Positions 52,940-61,565 of a stretch of DNA of 64,000 bases are shown one piece after another. The position numbers and the translations under genes are program-made. Where the stretch lies: contig JAUMWB010000002.1 of NCBI GenBank assembly GCA_030529845.1, positions 454,530 through 518,529 on the forward strand. Reading direction: 5' to 3'. The DNA comes from Rothia sp. (in: high G+C Gram-positive bacteria) (GTDB lineage: Bacteria; Actinomycetota; Actinomycetes; Actinomycetales; Micrococcaceae). The notes under the pieces were generated by a model. It did not search any database and had not been told where the DNA came from. It was given only the letters and a program-made list of their open reading frames with translations. Every line of letters begins with the position of its first letter. The first letter of the stretch is position 1.

Positions 52940-55900
52940 TTGTCTGAGAGCCAGTCTGAGTTCGTCCGCACACCGCCGCACGACGACACCGCCGAGCAGT
53001 CGGTACTGGGCGGCATGATGCTCTCCAAGGACGCCATTGCCGACGTCGTTGAGGTCATCGGCGGCGGCGCTGACTTCTACAAGCCCGCCCACGAGATGAT
53101 CTATGAGGCCATCATCCACCTCTACGGGCACGGCGAGCCGGCGGACGCCATCACCGTAGCCGACGAGCTAACCAAGCGCGGCGAACTGAACCGCGTGGGC
53201 GGGGCAGCCTACCTACACTCCCTGATTGCGGGCGTCCCCACAGCTGCTAACGCCGGGTTCTACGCTGAGATTGTGGCTGAGCGCGCCATGCTGCGCCGCC
53301 TGGTGGAGGCTGGCACCAAGATTGTGCAGCTGGGCTACTCCGGCGACGGCGAAGCTGAAGCCCTGGTCAACGCCGCCCAGGCCGAGATCTACGGGGTTTC
53401 TGCCAACAACACCAAGGAAGACTACGTTCCCCTCTCTGAGGCCATGAACAGCACGGTCGAAGAGATTGAGGCCAACGGATCGCGCGACGGCGGCATCCAC
53501 GGCGTGCCCACCGGCTTCATCGAGTTCGACGAGCTCACCGCCGGCCTGCAGGCTGGCCAGATGATCGTAATCGCGGCGCGTCCGGCAATGGGTAAAGCGC
53601 TAGCCCTTGATACCCCCATCCCCACCCCCACAGGCTGGACCACCATGGGCGATATCCGCGTGGGCGACACCGTTCTGGGCGCAGACGGGCACCCCACGAC
53701 CGTCACGAACGCTACCGACGTGATGACCGGGCGTCCCTGCTTCAAAGTCATTTTTGATGACGGAACCGAGATTATCGCGGACGCCGAGCACCAGTGGCTC
53801 ACCGAAACCCGCGCGTCCCACCGGGCTCGCTCGTCAGCTCTGGCGGGTTCAGGCGGGGGGCGTGTGCGGACGTCCGTGGGCGCGCAGGTGCGCACCACCG
53901 CTGAGATTCGTGAGACGGTTCGCTGCGCGACGGCTGCCCGTCGAGCCAACCACTCCATTGCTAACACCCGCCCGCTCCAACTGCCCGAAGCTGACCTACT
54001 AGTCGCCCCCTACACCCTGGGAATTTGGTTGGGTGATGGTGCGTCTGCTGCAGCTCGTGTATCTACCGCAGATGACGAAGTTCTCCACGGTATTGAAGCT
54101 GATGGCTACACGGTTCGTCAGGTAAAAGGCATTACCTATTCGGTGCATCTACCAGCTGATACTCGTACATTTACGAGCTTCTGTCTCGTCTGCGGTAAGG
54201 CATTTACTCATTCTGATCGTAATGTCACTACGTGCTCTCGGGAATGTGGTGGTAAGCGAAAGACTGTTGCTGCTCCCCATGCGCGTGCAACATGTATTGA
54301 TTGTGGCGGCTTGTGCACATCAGGCCTACGATGCCTCTCATGTCATCGGGCCAACGGTAGCCTTCAAGGGCAGCTGCGTACTCTGGGCGTTCTGAATAAT
54401 AAGCACATTCCTATGCAGTACCTACGGGCCTCTGAAGCGCAGCGCCGAGCTTTGCTGGCAGGGCTGCTCGATAGCGACGGCACTGTTACAAACGCCGGGT
54501 GTATTCAGTTCACGGTGACGAACCGCCAGCTGGCATACGATACCCAGGAGCTGGCGCTTTCTTTGGGGTATCGCACAGGTATGGCAACAAAAAAGGTCAA
54601 GGGCAGTAGCGAGGCTACGTTGACGGCCTACAAGCTGACCTTCTCTTCCTCTGATTCTGTTTTTGCTCTGTCTCGCAAGAAGCAAATGCACCGTGACCGC
54701 GATTCTCGTCTGACCGCTAAGCGGAGCTCTCGCTATATTGTTGCTGTGGAGCCTGTTGATTCTGTGCCGGTGCGCTGTATTGAGGTAGATAATGAGCAGC
54801 ATCTTTTCTTGGCTTCTCGTGCTTTTGTGCCCACCCATAATTCGACGTTTGCCCTAGACATCGCCCGGTCTGCTGCCATTAAGCACGGTATGACCACGGT
54901 GTTCTTCTCCCTGGAAATGGGTCGCAACGAAATTGCTATGAAGATTCTGTCGGCTGAGGCTGGCATCAATCTGTCCGACCTGCGCAAGGGCAAGCTGGAC
55001 GATGACCAGTGGGCCAAGATTGCTACCGCCATGGGCAAGATGGATTCGGCTCCGCTCTTTATTGACGATTCACCCAACATGACCCTGATGGAGATTCGCG
55101 CTAAGGCCCGCCGCCTGAAGCAGAAGAATAACCTCAAGCTGATTGTTCTGGACTACCTACAGCTGATGAGCTCGGGTAAGAAGGTGGAGTCGCGCCAGCA
55201 GGAAGTTTCGGAGTTCTCCCGTGCTCTCAAGCTGATGGCTAAGGAGCTTGAGGTGCCCCTGATTGCCCTCTCGCAGCTGAACCGTGGTTCTGAGCAGCGC
55301 ACCGATAAGAAGCCGCAGGTGTCGGACCTTCGCGAGTCGGGCTGTCTGACTGCTGATACTCGTGTGCTTCGCTCTGATACGGGAGCTGAAACAACGATGG
55401 GTGAGCTTTTTGAGCAGGGCGCTCAGGACGTCCCGGTATGGTCCCTGGGGGACGATATGCGTTTCGTGGAGCGGCACCTGACCCACGTCTTTTCTACGGG
55501 CGTGAAACCTGTTTATCGTCTAACGCTAGCTTCGGGTAAGACCCTGCGCGCTACCGCCAATCACCCCTTCTTTACCTACACAGGCTGGAAGGGGCTGGGT
55601 GAGCTTGCAGTGGGCGATCGTTTGGGTGTACCCCGCCATGTTAACGGGCCGTCTGCCCGGACGTACTGGAGCGACGAGCAGGTCATTTTGCTGGCTCACA
55701 TGATTGGTGACGGATCTGCTTTAGCTCGACAGGCAATTCGTTATGCATCTATTGATGAAGAGAACCTCTCTATAGTTGCTGAATCTGCATACAAGCAGTT
55801 CGGAATTGAAAGCGTCAGGGATACTCACGAAGTAGCGCGTTGCACTTCTTTGCGACTGCGCTCGCCGGAGAAGCTAACCCATGGTAAGCGGAATCCGCTC

Positions 55901-56839
55901 GCTGCATGGCTCGATGATTTAGGTCTTTTCGATAAGCGGTCGTGGGAAAAATTTATTCCAGATCAGGTTTTTGCCTTGCCTAAACGGCAGATTGCCCTCT
56001 TTATTAGACATCTATGGGCAACTGACGGCTCTGTTACCGTAAATAAGAACGGGCGTTCAGGGCGTATCTACTACGCCTCAACTTCTCGTGTCATGCTGGA
56101 CCAGCTGTCTCTTCTGCTTCTGCGGTTTGGTATTAACACTCGTGTTCGCGGTGCCACCATTAAGGGCGAGTACCGTCAGGGGTACAGTCTCGATATCTCC
56201 GGACGCGATGAACAGCTCCGCTTCTTGCGTGAAATCTCTGTTTACGGGGAACGCGCTAAGAGTTGCGAGAAACTGCTTGCGGCAATTACTGCTGAAGGCG
56301 TTCGCTCTAACACCAACGTTGATACTGCTCCGGTGCAGGTGTGGGACGATGTGAAGGAAATCCTGTCTGAGAAAGGAATGACGCATCGTGAATTCCAAGC
56401 TGCCATGGGTTCAAAGTATTGTGGTTCGGCCTACTATAAAAGCGCACCGTCCCGCTCTCGTTTAGCAAAGGTAGCTAGCGTCCTTGATGCCGCTGAGCTC
56501 GACATGCTTGCGGTCAATGACCTTTTCTGGGACACCGTCACTTCTATCGAGTACGAGGGGGAAGAAGAGGTTTTCGACGCCACTGTGCTAGGGAACCACA
56601 ACTTCGTCGCCAACGGCATCACCGTTCATAACTCTATCGAACAGGACGCTGACATGGTCATTCTCTTGCACCGCGAGGATTACTACGAGAAGGAATCAAC
56701 CCGCGCAGGCGAGGCAGACGTCATTGTTGCTAAGCACCGTAACGGCCCCACCAAGACTATTGCGGTCGCCTTCCAGGGCCACTACTCGCGCTTTGCCAAC
56801 ATGGTGCACGACTCTTACACCGGCACCGAGACCTTCTAG
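52940..56839 (+). CDS. dnaB: Replicative DNA helicase DnaB with two inteins
   Basis: A 1299-residue precursor. The exteins total 454 residues, a normal DnaB length: N-domain (DTAEQSVLGGMMLSKDAI), Walker A split by intein 1 after ARPAMGK and completed by STFALDIARS, LKLIVLDYLQLMSSG, SQLNRGSEQR, and the final segment split by intein 2 between SDLRESG and SIEQDADMVILLHRED. Start is a TTG at 52940. Both inteins must splice for a working helicase. It unwinds DNA at the replication fork and is loaded by DciA at 19.3 kb. In many Actinobacteria dnaB follows rplI closely; here 6.9 kb of accessory genes lie between. Confidence 0.95.
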   Translation: MSESQSEFVRTPPHDDTAEQSVLGGMMLSKDAIADVVEVIGGGADFYKPAHEMIYEAIIHLYGHGEPADAITVADELTKRGELNRVGGAAYLHSLIAGVPTAANAGFYAEIVAERAMLRRLVEAGTKIVQLGYSGDGEAEALVNAAQAEIYGVSANNTKEDYVPLSEAMNSTVEEIEANGSRDGGIHGVPTGFIEFDELTAGLQAGQMIVIAARPAMGKALALDTPIPTPTGWTTMGDIRVGDTVLGADGHPTTVTNATDVMTGRPCFKVIFDDGTEIIADAEHQWLTETRASHRARSSALAGSGGGRVRTSVGAQVRTTAEIRETVRCATAARRANHSIANTRPLQLPEADLLVAPYTLGIWLGDGASAAARVSTADDEVLHGIEADGYTVRQVKGITYSVHLPADTRTFTSFCLVCGKAFTHSDRNVTTCSRECGGKRKTVAAPHARATCIDCGGLCTSGLRCLSCHRANGSLQGQLRTLGVLNNKHIPMQYLRASEAQRRALLAGLLDSDGTVTNAGCIQFTVTNRQLAYDTQELALSLGYRTGMATKKVKGSSEATLTAYKLTFSSSDSVFALSRKKQMHRDRDSRLTAKRSSRYIVAVEPVDSVPVRCIEVDNEQHLFLASRAFVPTHNSTFALDIARSAAIKHGMTTVFFSLEMGRNEIAMKILSAEAGINLSDLRKGKLDDDQWAKIATAMGKMDSAPLFIDDSPNMTLMEIRAKARRLKQKNNLKLIVLDYLQLMSSGKKVESRQQEVSEFSRALKLMAKELEVPLIALSQLNRGSEQRTDKKPQVSDLRESGCLTADTRVLRSDTGAETTMGELFEQGAQDVPVWSLGDDMRFVERHLTHVFSTGVKPVYRLTLASGKTLRATANHPFFTYTGWKGLGELAVGDRLGVPRHVNGPSARTYWSDEQVILLAHMIGDGSALARQAIRYASIDEENLSIVAESAYKQFGIESVRDTHEVARCTSLRLRSPEKLTHGKRNPLAAWLDDLGLFDKRSWEKFIPDQVFALPKRQIALFIRHLWATDGSVTVNKNGRSGRIYYASTSRVMLDQLSLLLLRFGINTRVRGATIKGEYRQGYSLDISGRDEQLRFLREISVYGERAKSCEKLLAAITAEGVRSNTNVDTAPVQVWDDVKEILSEKGMTHREFQAAMGSKYCGSAYYKSAPSRSRLAKVASVLDAAELDMLAVNDLFWDTVTSIEYEGEEEVFDATVLGNHNFVANGITVHNSIEQDADMVILLHREDYYEKESTRAGEADVIVAKHRNGPTKTIAVAFQGHYSRFANMVHDSYTGTETF
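53597..54841 (+). other. Intein 1 of DnaB (class 3, LAGLIDADG type with zinc-ribbon insertion)
   Basis: 415 residues (220-634 of the precursor) inserted in the Walker A loop. It begins with Ala (ALALDTPIPTPTG), not Cys or Ser. The B block ends in EHQW, the F block has VRC, and the end is VPTHN before extein Ser. Together these give the Trp-Cys-Thr signature of class 3 inteins, which splice through the F-block cysteine. The LAGLIDADG motifs are LGIWLGDGA and LLAGLLDSDGT. Between them are two Cys-pair modules (residues 415-468), an unusual zinc-ribbon-like insertion. Confidence 0.9.
55343..56632 (+). other. Intein 2 of DnaB (class 1, LAGLIDADG type)
   Basis: 430 residues (802-1231) starting with Cys (CLTADTRVLRSDTG), B block TANHPFFTY with Thr and His, F block EEVFDATVLGNHNFVANG, and ending VHN before extein Ser. 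Homing endonuclease motifs are LLAHMIGDGSAL and FIRHLWATDGSV. This is the common DnaB-b site. Cys1 and the TxxH motif show it splices by the standard class 1 route, unlike intein 1. Confidence 0.93.
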
Positions 56840-56855
56840 CCCCAGCCTAAAAGTA

Positions 56856-56930
56856 AGCCCCCAGGAGTCGGCTCTCTCGTTAGAAGAGGCCGTCAAACAG
56901 CGACAGCTGCTCCTGGGGGCTCTTCTTTTT
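56856..56930 (+). terminator. Possible dnaB terminator
   Basis: Twelve-bp arms AGCCCCCAGGAG and CTCCTGGGGGCT with a 42-base loop and a T-rich tail. It overlaps the 3' end of the converging TetR gene. The long loop makes it uncertain. Confidence 0.45.
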
Positions 56931-57566
56931 CGGCGCGGGCCGGGTTTTACGGGAGTGAGAATTCCCCTCAAGATAGCTCTGGACTGCCGGTGCGGCGCGT
57001 TCAGCCAGCTCATCGGCGCTGAGCCCGGCAAGGTGGGGGAGCTGTAGAAGGTAGCGCCCCACGGCTAGCCCCAGAAGTTGGGTACCTAAGAGTTCTGCGG
57101 ACGCCTCATCCAGGTTGGGTAGCAAAGGGGTAGCGGCGCTGTGCGTAAGGTGTCGTGCTAGAGCATCCTTGATGGTTGGGGTGGTACCAGTTGAGGCTAG
57201 CGCTGAACGCACGAGCGCTCTCAGAAGTGGGCCGGTCTCATCTGACTCCCACATCTGCAGGTAGGTAGTTACAAGGATTACCCCCTGACCGTCGGCACCC
57301 GATGCAGGCAGGACCGGAGCCTGCTCAGCGTGGTCTGCCATCTCATCGAGCAGAGCTAGAAAAAGTGCTTCTTTCGATCCAAAAAAATGTCGAACCAGGG
57401 CGGGGTCTACTTTGGCTTGGGAAGCGATAGCTCGAACGGATGCTCCCTCATAGCCCCGTTCAGCAAAAAGCGTTCTCGCGGCGTTGAGGATGTCCTCGCG
57501 CGAGCGGGTGCCGCCGCCGCGTCGTCCGCGAGGTGAGCCGGAAGTACTAGAGTTCTGAGCTGCCAT
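56880..57566 (-). CDS. TetR-family regulator
   Basis: 228 residues. The helix-turn-helix is SVRAIASQAKVDPALVRHFF near residue 42, after a Gly/Arg-rich start. The C-terminal ligand domain shows LGTQLLGLAVGRYLLQL and a Lys-rich tail. The helix-turn-helix resembles that of export-associated regulators. Its neighbours do not reveal a target. It converges with dnaB. Confidence 0.85.
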   Translation of the reverse strand: MAAQNSSTSGSPRGRRGGGTRSREDILNAARTLFAERGYEGASVRAIASQAKVDPALVRHFFGSKEALFLALLDEMADHAEQAPVLPASGADGQGVILVTTYLQMWESDETGPLLRALVRSALASTGTTPTIKDALARHLTHSAATPLLPNLDEASAELLGTQLLGLAVGRYLLQLPHLAGLSADELAERAAPAVQSYLEGNSHSRKTRPAPKKKSPQEQLSLFDGLF

Positions 57567-57717
57567 ACGCCCAGTCTACCCAAAAAATTCCTCATTCGTA
57601 GATGAAATTCATCAAGTGTAGAATAATATCCTCACCTGTTGAATTATCTAAGATGCTTCAATAGAAGCACCAACCTGCTCCAAGCACTCCACCCGTCACT
57701 ACTCGAAAGAGCCCCCC

Positions 57718-58383
57718 TTGAATTTCCCTGCCCTGCATGAAGCCCTCACTGCGGCATCCAATCCTGTCAATGCTGCCCCCATGGCCGTCTACATGCGCAA
57801 TCAATTCCCCTTCCTAGGAATTAAAACCCCGCAGCGCCGGGAACTCATCAAACCCCTCCTAGCAGAGGCCCGCGCCGCAGCTAAAACCACAGGAATCGAC
57901 CGCACCTTCGTCGAGGCCTGCTGGCAGGCCCCGGAACGTGAGTTCCATTACGCAGCCCTCGACTACCTGCATGCTCTGCGCCACTACCTTGAACCCGAGG
58001 ACATTGACTGGCTCCGCGAGCTCATCGAAGAGAAAAGCTGGTGGGACACCGTTGACCGCCTCGACACCATGGTCGGCGAGATCCTCTGGCGTAACCCCAA
58101 CGACGACCTCATTCTTGCCTGGGCGCAGGACGCCAATCTGTGGGTGCGCCGCGTAGCTATCGACCACCAGCGCCCCCGCAAGGCCGAAACAAACACCGCC
58201 CTGCTCGAAAAAATTATCACCCTCAACTTTGGTTCTAAGGAGTTCTTCATCAATAAGGCCATCGGCTGGTCCCTGCGCGAGTACTCCAAGACCGACCCTG
58301 CCTGGGTTGCCGACTTCATCGCCCGCCACGGCACCCGCATGGCCTCTCTGAGCGTGCGTGAGGGCTCTAAACGCCTGAGCTAG
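57718..58383 (+). CDS. DNA alkylation repair protein (AlkD family)
   Basis: 221 residues, HEAT-like helical repeats. Residues matching the AlkD active site are visible: Trp and Asp in SWWDTVDRL near residue 105, Arg in WVRRVAI and Trp in INKAIGWSLREYS near residue 185. AlkD removes alkylated bases such as 3-methyladenine and 7-methylguanine. The start is a TTG at 57718 preceded by a purine-rich site (GAAAGA) 11 bases upstream. Confidence 0.85.
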   Translation: MNFPALHEALTAASNPVNAAPMAVYMRNQFPFLGIKTPQRRELIKPLLAEARAAAKTTGIDRTFVEACWQAPEREFHYAALDYLHALRHYLEPEDIDWLRELIEEKSWWDTVDRLDTMVGEILWRNPNDDLILAWAQDANLWVRRVAIDHQRPRKAETNTALLEKIITLNFGSKEFFINKAIGWSLREYSKTDPAWVADFIARHGTRMASLSVREGSKRLS

Positions 58384-58420
58384 CCTGCTCTTCGTGCGCT
58401 ACCGGCGGTACCCTGGTGTT

Positions 58421-59278
58421 ATGACTTCCTCACCTTCTTCACACCGCCCGTCCGCCCCTGATTCCGCTACCGGTGTACTGGCCGGTAAGACTATTGCCGT
58501 GACTGCCTCTCGCCGTAGTCAAGAGCAGGTTGCGGCCTTCGAACGGCAGGGTGCGCGCGTGCTGGTGGCACCCACCGTCCGCATCGTGCCGGTGGCAGAT
58601 GACACCGAACTGCACGCGGCCACCGACCACATTCTTGCTCACCACCCCGACGTCCTGCTGGTCACTACCGGTTACGGACTGAATGGCTGGTTCGATTCCG
58701 CCCGCGAGCGCGGCTTTGAGGAGCAGCTGAGGCAGGTTCTTGCGGGGGCTACGATTTTGGTGCGTGGCGCTAAGGGCCGGGGTGCGGTGCGCGGTTTGGG
58801 GTTTGAGGACGCCGGTATGGCGGCGCAGGAGCGCACGTCAGCTTTGGTGGATTTGGCGCTGGAGCGCGGTGTTGCGGGTAAGCATGTGGTGGTGCAGCAG
58901 CACGGGTCGCCGGATGCGGTGCAGGAGGAGCGCCTGGTGGCTGCGGGGGCGCGGGTGACGGCTGTGGTGCCGCACCGGTGGGAGGCTCCTGATCGTCCTG
59001 AACTGGTGGATGAGCTGATTGATGCCCTGGTGAACTCTGAGCTGGATGCGGTGACGTTTACGGCTGCGCCTGCGGTGACTGCCCTGTTTGAGGTGGCGTC
59101 TGCTCGGGGTGTGCTGCCGCAGGTGGTTGAGGCTTTTAAAACGGGAACTATTGCGGCTGCGGTGGGGCCGGTGACAGCTGAGCCGCTGGAAGAGGTGGGC
59201 ATTACTCCTCTTGCCCCCGAGCGTTTCCGCCTGGGGGCGCTGGTCAAGGAGCTGACCGTAGCTCTCTCTGATCGGTAG
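58421..59278 (+). CDS. hemD: Uroporphyrinogen-III synthase-like protein
   Basis: 285 residues from an ATG at 58421 that fits the first strand (LAGKTIAVTASRRSQEQVAA). The two-lobed HemD fold is suggested by VLLVTTGYGLNGWFD, LVRGAKGRGAVRGLGFEDAG and AVTFTAAPAVTALFEVA near residue 215, and GTIAAAVGPVTAEPLEEVGI. It converts hydroxymethylbilane to uroporphyrinogen III. No other heme genes are near, and stand-alone members of this family can be of uncertain function. Confidence 0.75.
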   Translation: MTSSPSSHRPSAPDSATGVLAGKTIAVTASRRSQEQVAAFERQGARVLVAPTVRIVPVADDTELHAATDHILAHHPDVLLVTTGYGLNGWFDSARERGFEEQLRQVLAGATILVRGAKGRGAVRGLGFEDAGMAAQERTSALVDLALERGVAGKHVVVQQHGSPDAVQEERLVAAGARVTAVVPHRWEAPDRPELVDELIDALVNSELDAVTFTAAPAVTALFEVASARGVLPQVVEAFKTGTIAAAVGPVTAEPLEEVGITPLAPERFRLGALVKELTVALSDR

Positions 59279-59283
59279 GGCCG

Positions 59284-59856
59284 ATGGATATTTTTGAGCC
59301 GCCGCAGGGGTGGGGCCCTGCTCTGATTGAGTATTTGGGTATTGAGCCCTGGCGTATTCCGGTGGTGATGCTCTCTGCTGTGGGTATCTACCTGACCTTT
59401 TTGGTGCTGGTGCGTATCTTTGGGGTGCGGGTGTTGAGTGGCTGGAACGGTTTTGATGCGGTCATCATCATTATGTTTGGTGCGGTGGCTGGCCGTGTGA
59501 TTATTGGGCACCCGCCGACGCTGGCGTCTGGCATGGTGGGGCTGGGTACGCTCATGCTGCTGGAGAGTATTTTTGGTGCGGTGCAGTCGGTGACCGGCAT
59601 CCGGCACATTAATCACAAGCCCCGGGTGATTATGGCCCACGGCAAGTTTGTGGTGCGCCATTTGAAGCGCTCGCATTTGGCGCCGGCTGAGGTGTACGTG
59701 GCTCTGCGGAAGGCCGGGGTGTCGCAGCTGAGTCAGGTGCAGTGCGTGGTGCTGGAGGCTACCGGCCAGCTATCGATTGTGCGTGAGGGTGTAGAGATTG
59801 ATCCGCAGCTGCTGCGCGGAGTGGTGGGCGCCGATAAGGTGTTGAAGAAGCGGTGA
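59284..59856 (+). CDS. DUF421 membrane protein (YetF/YcaP type)
   Basis: 190 residues. Three N-terminal membrane helices include GWNGFDAVIIIMFGAVAGRVI, followed by a soluble domain with HKPRVIMAHGKFVVRHLKRS and EVYVALRKAGVSQLSQVQCVVLEA-type strands. This is the DUF421 family, also called YetF or YcaP. Function unknown. It lies 5 bp after hemD, with GTAGGG just before the ATG. Confidence 0.85.
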   Translation: MDIFEPPQGWGPALIEYLGIEPWRIPVVMLSAVGIYLTFLVLVRIFGVRVLSGWNGFDAVIIIMFGAVAGRVIIGHPPTLASGMVGLGTLMLLESIFGAVQSVTGIRHINHKPRVIMAHGKFVVRHLKRSHLAPAEVYVALRKAGVSQLSQVQCVVLEATGQLSIVREGVEIDPQLLRGVVGADKVLKKR

Positions 59857-59962
59857 GGACGCCCGGGGTAGAGCTAGCTCTACCTGGCAGGTGGAGTGCG
59901 GGTGAGGTAAGAGTAGAGACTGCCCCACTGTGCTCGGGGGTTGGGCGCGAAAGAATAGAAGC

Positions 59963-61411
59963 ATGACAAGCACCAATTACACCCTGCATGACGCCGCCCC
60001 TGCGGCAGGGAGCCAAGCACCGGCGTCCTTTGACATTGACTATGCCAAGCAGCCCAAGCCCGTCAAGAGCCTGTGGCGCCGTATGGCCAACCCCCTCTAT
60101 ATCTTTACTGCCGGCCCCTGGATTGCCTTTGCGGTGCTGGTGGCTCAGGGCATCGTTGCCTCCCTGGTGTCTGGCCTGGCCGCCTCGCTGGTTGGGCTCC
60201 TGGTTCTGCCCTTCGTTGCGATTGGCTTCGGCGCGTACGAGCGCTGGCGTCTGGCCAAGACCGGCCACGGTGTCGTCGCCAACGGCCATGTGGACTACCC
60301 CAAGACTGGTTTCTTTGAGGGGGCTCTTTTCCGCCTCAAAGAGATTGCCACCTGGCGCGAGGTTGGCTCCCTGGCCCTGACCACTGTCTGGGGTTGGCTC
60401 GCCGGTATCGTCCTTTTCCTCCAGATCATGATGATCGGTGCCGCGGTTGCTGTTGCCTCCTACCTGTATACGGGCAGTAGGCTCTACCTCGACTGGCAGC
60501 ACCTTTCCCTCTACTCCGAGGTTTCCCTCTACTCCCAGGGGGAACTGGACTACTACATCAACCGAGGTCTTCTCCCCTCAACCGGCCAGATTTTTGAGGT
60601 AGGCCCCCAGTACTGGTGGGTCTTCCTGGTAGCTATCCCCGTGCTGCTCATTATCTTCGCCTACGTCAACGGTCTGCTGGCTGCCACCGGTGGCAGCCTC
60701 TCCAAGCTCATTCTTTCTCCTCGCCCCGAGGAGCAGGAACGTCAGCTGGCCCGTCTGACCGCATCTCGCGCCACCATCGTTGACGCCTTCGAAGGGGAGC
60801 GCCGCCGTATCGAGCGAAACCTGCACGACGGCGTCCAGCAGGAACTGGTCAACCTCAACCTGCGCCTTGGTCTGGCCGAGATGGAAGCCAAGAACCTGGT
60901 CACTGATACCCAGGACGCCCGCGCCGCCGCCCTGCTCAATCACGTCACCGAGGCTCGCACCCAGCTCTCCCACGCCCAGCGGACCCTGCGCGACACCGTC
61001 CGCGGTATCTATCCGGCGGTGCTGGAAGATCACGGCCTCAAGGCTGCCCTGGAAGAGCTGGTACGCCATAGCGTCCTGCCGGTTCACCTGACCTACGACG
61101 CCCCCGCCCGCCTGCCCCGCGACCTTGAACGCACCGCCTACTACACCGTCAATGAGGCTCTGACCAATACCCTCAAGCACGCTCAGGCCCAGTTTGTCTC
61201 ACTCTCTGCCTTTGTGGCGGGCGAGTCCCTGGTGGTTACGGTAGAGGACAACGGTATCGGCGGCGCTGACCCCGCCCGTGGCACCGGGCTTGCCGGCCTG
61301 GTAGAACGCGCTGCTGCTCTGGGTGGCACCGTTCAGGTGGACTCCCCGGCCGGTGGCCCCACCCGTCTGACCCTGGCCCTGCCCCTACCCAAGGGCTCAA
61401 CAACCCTGTAG
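59963..61411 (+). CDS. Sensor histidine kinase (NarL-type two-component system)
   Basis: 482 residues from the ATG at 59963. The N-terminal half has about five membrane helices and an external loop. The HisKA_3 motif RRRIERNLHDGVQQELVNL carries the phosphorylated His near residue 290, and HATPase motifs VEDNGIGG and GTGLAGLVERAAALGG follow. It senses an unknown signal. The response regulator gene follows after 154 bp; a parS site lies in the gap. Confidence 0.92.
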   Translation: MTSTNYTLHDAAPAAGSQAPASFDIDYAKQPKPVKSLWRRMANPLYIFTAGPWIAFAVLVAQGIVASLVSGLAASLVGLLVLPFVAIGFGAYERWRLAKTGHGVVANGHVDYPKTGFFEGALFRLKEIATWREVGSLALTTVWGWLAGIVLFLQIMMIGAAVAVASYLYTGSRLYLDWQHLSLYSEVSLYSQGELDYYINRGLLPSTGQIFEVGPQYWWVFLVAIPVLLIIFAYVNGLLAATGGSLSKLILSPRPEEQERQLARLTASRATIVDAFEGERRRIERNLHDGVQQELVNLNLRLGLAEMEAKNLVTDTQDARAAALLNHVTEARTQLSHAQRTLRDTVRGIYPAVLEDHGLKAALEELVRHSVLPVHLTYDAPARLPRDLERTAYYTVNEALTNTLKHAQAQFVSLSAFVAGESLVVTVEDNGIGGADPARGTGLAGLVERAAALGGTVQVDSPAGGPTRLTLALPLPKGSTTL

Positions 61412-61427
61412 CGTTTCACGTGAAACA
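61412..61427. promoter_or_regulatory. parS: parS site between histidine kinase and response regulator genes
   Basis: Core GTTTCACGTGAAAC exact, directly after the kinase stop codon; about 31 kb from parB. Confidence 0.92.
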
Positions 61428-61565
61428 TATCCGAGATAGAGGTCCACAGGTTCGCGCTTGCTGCCGACCCTCTCACTAGGTTCGCTGGCGCTCACACAGT
61501 GATTCATGCCAGCCCCAAAGCCAGCAGCTTCGCCGCGAACCTGTTGCCCTCACGAAAGGTGCCCC

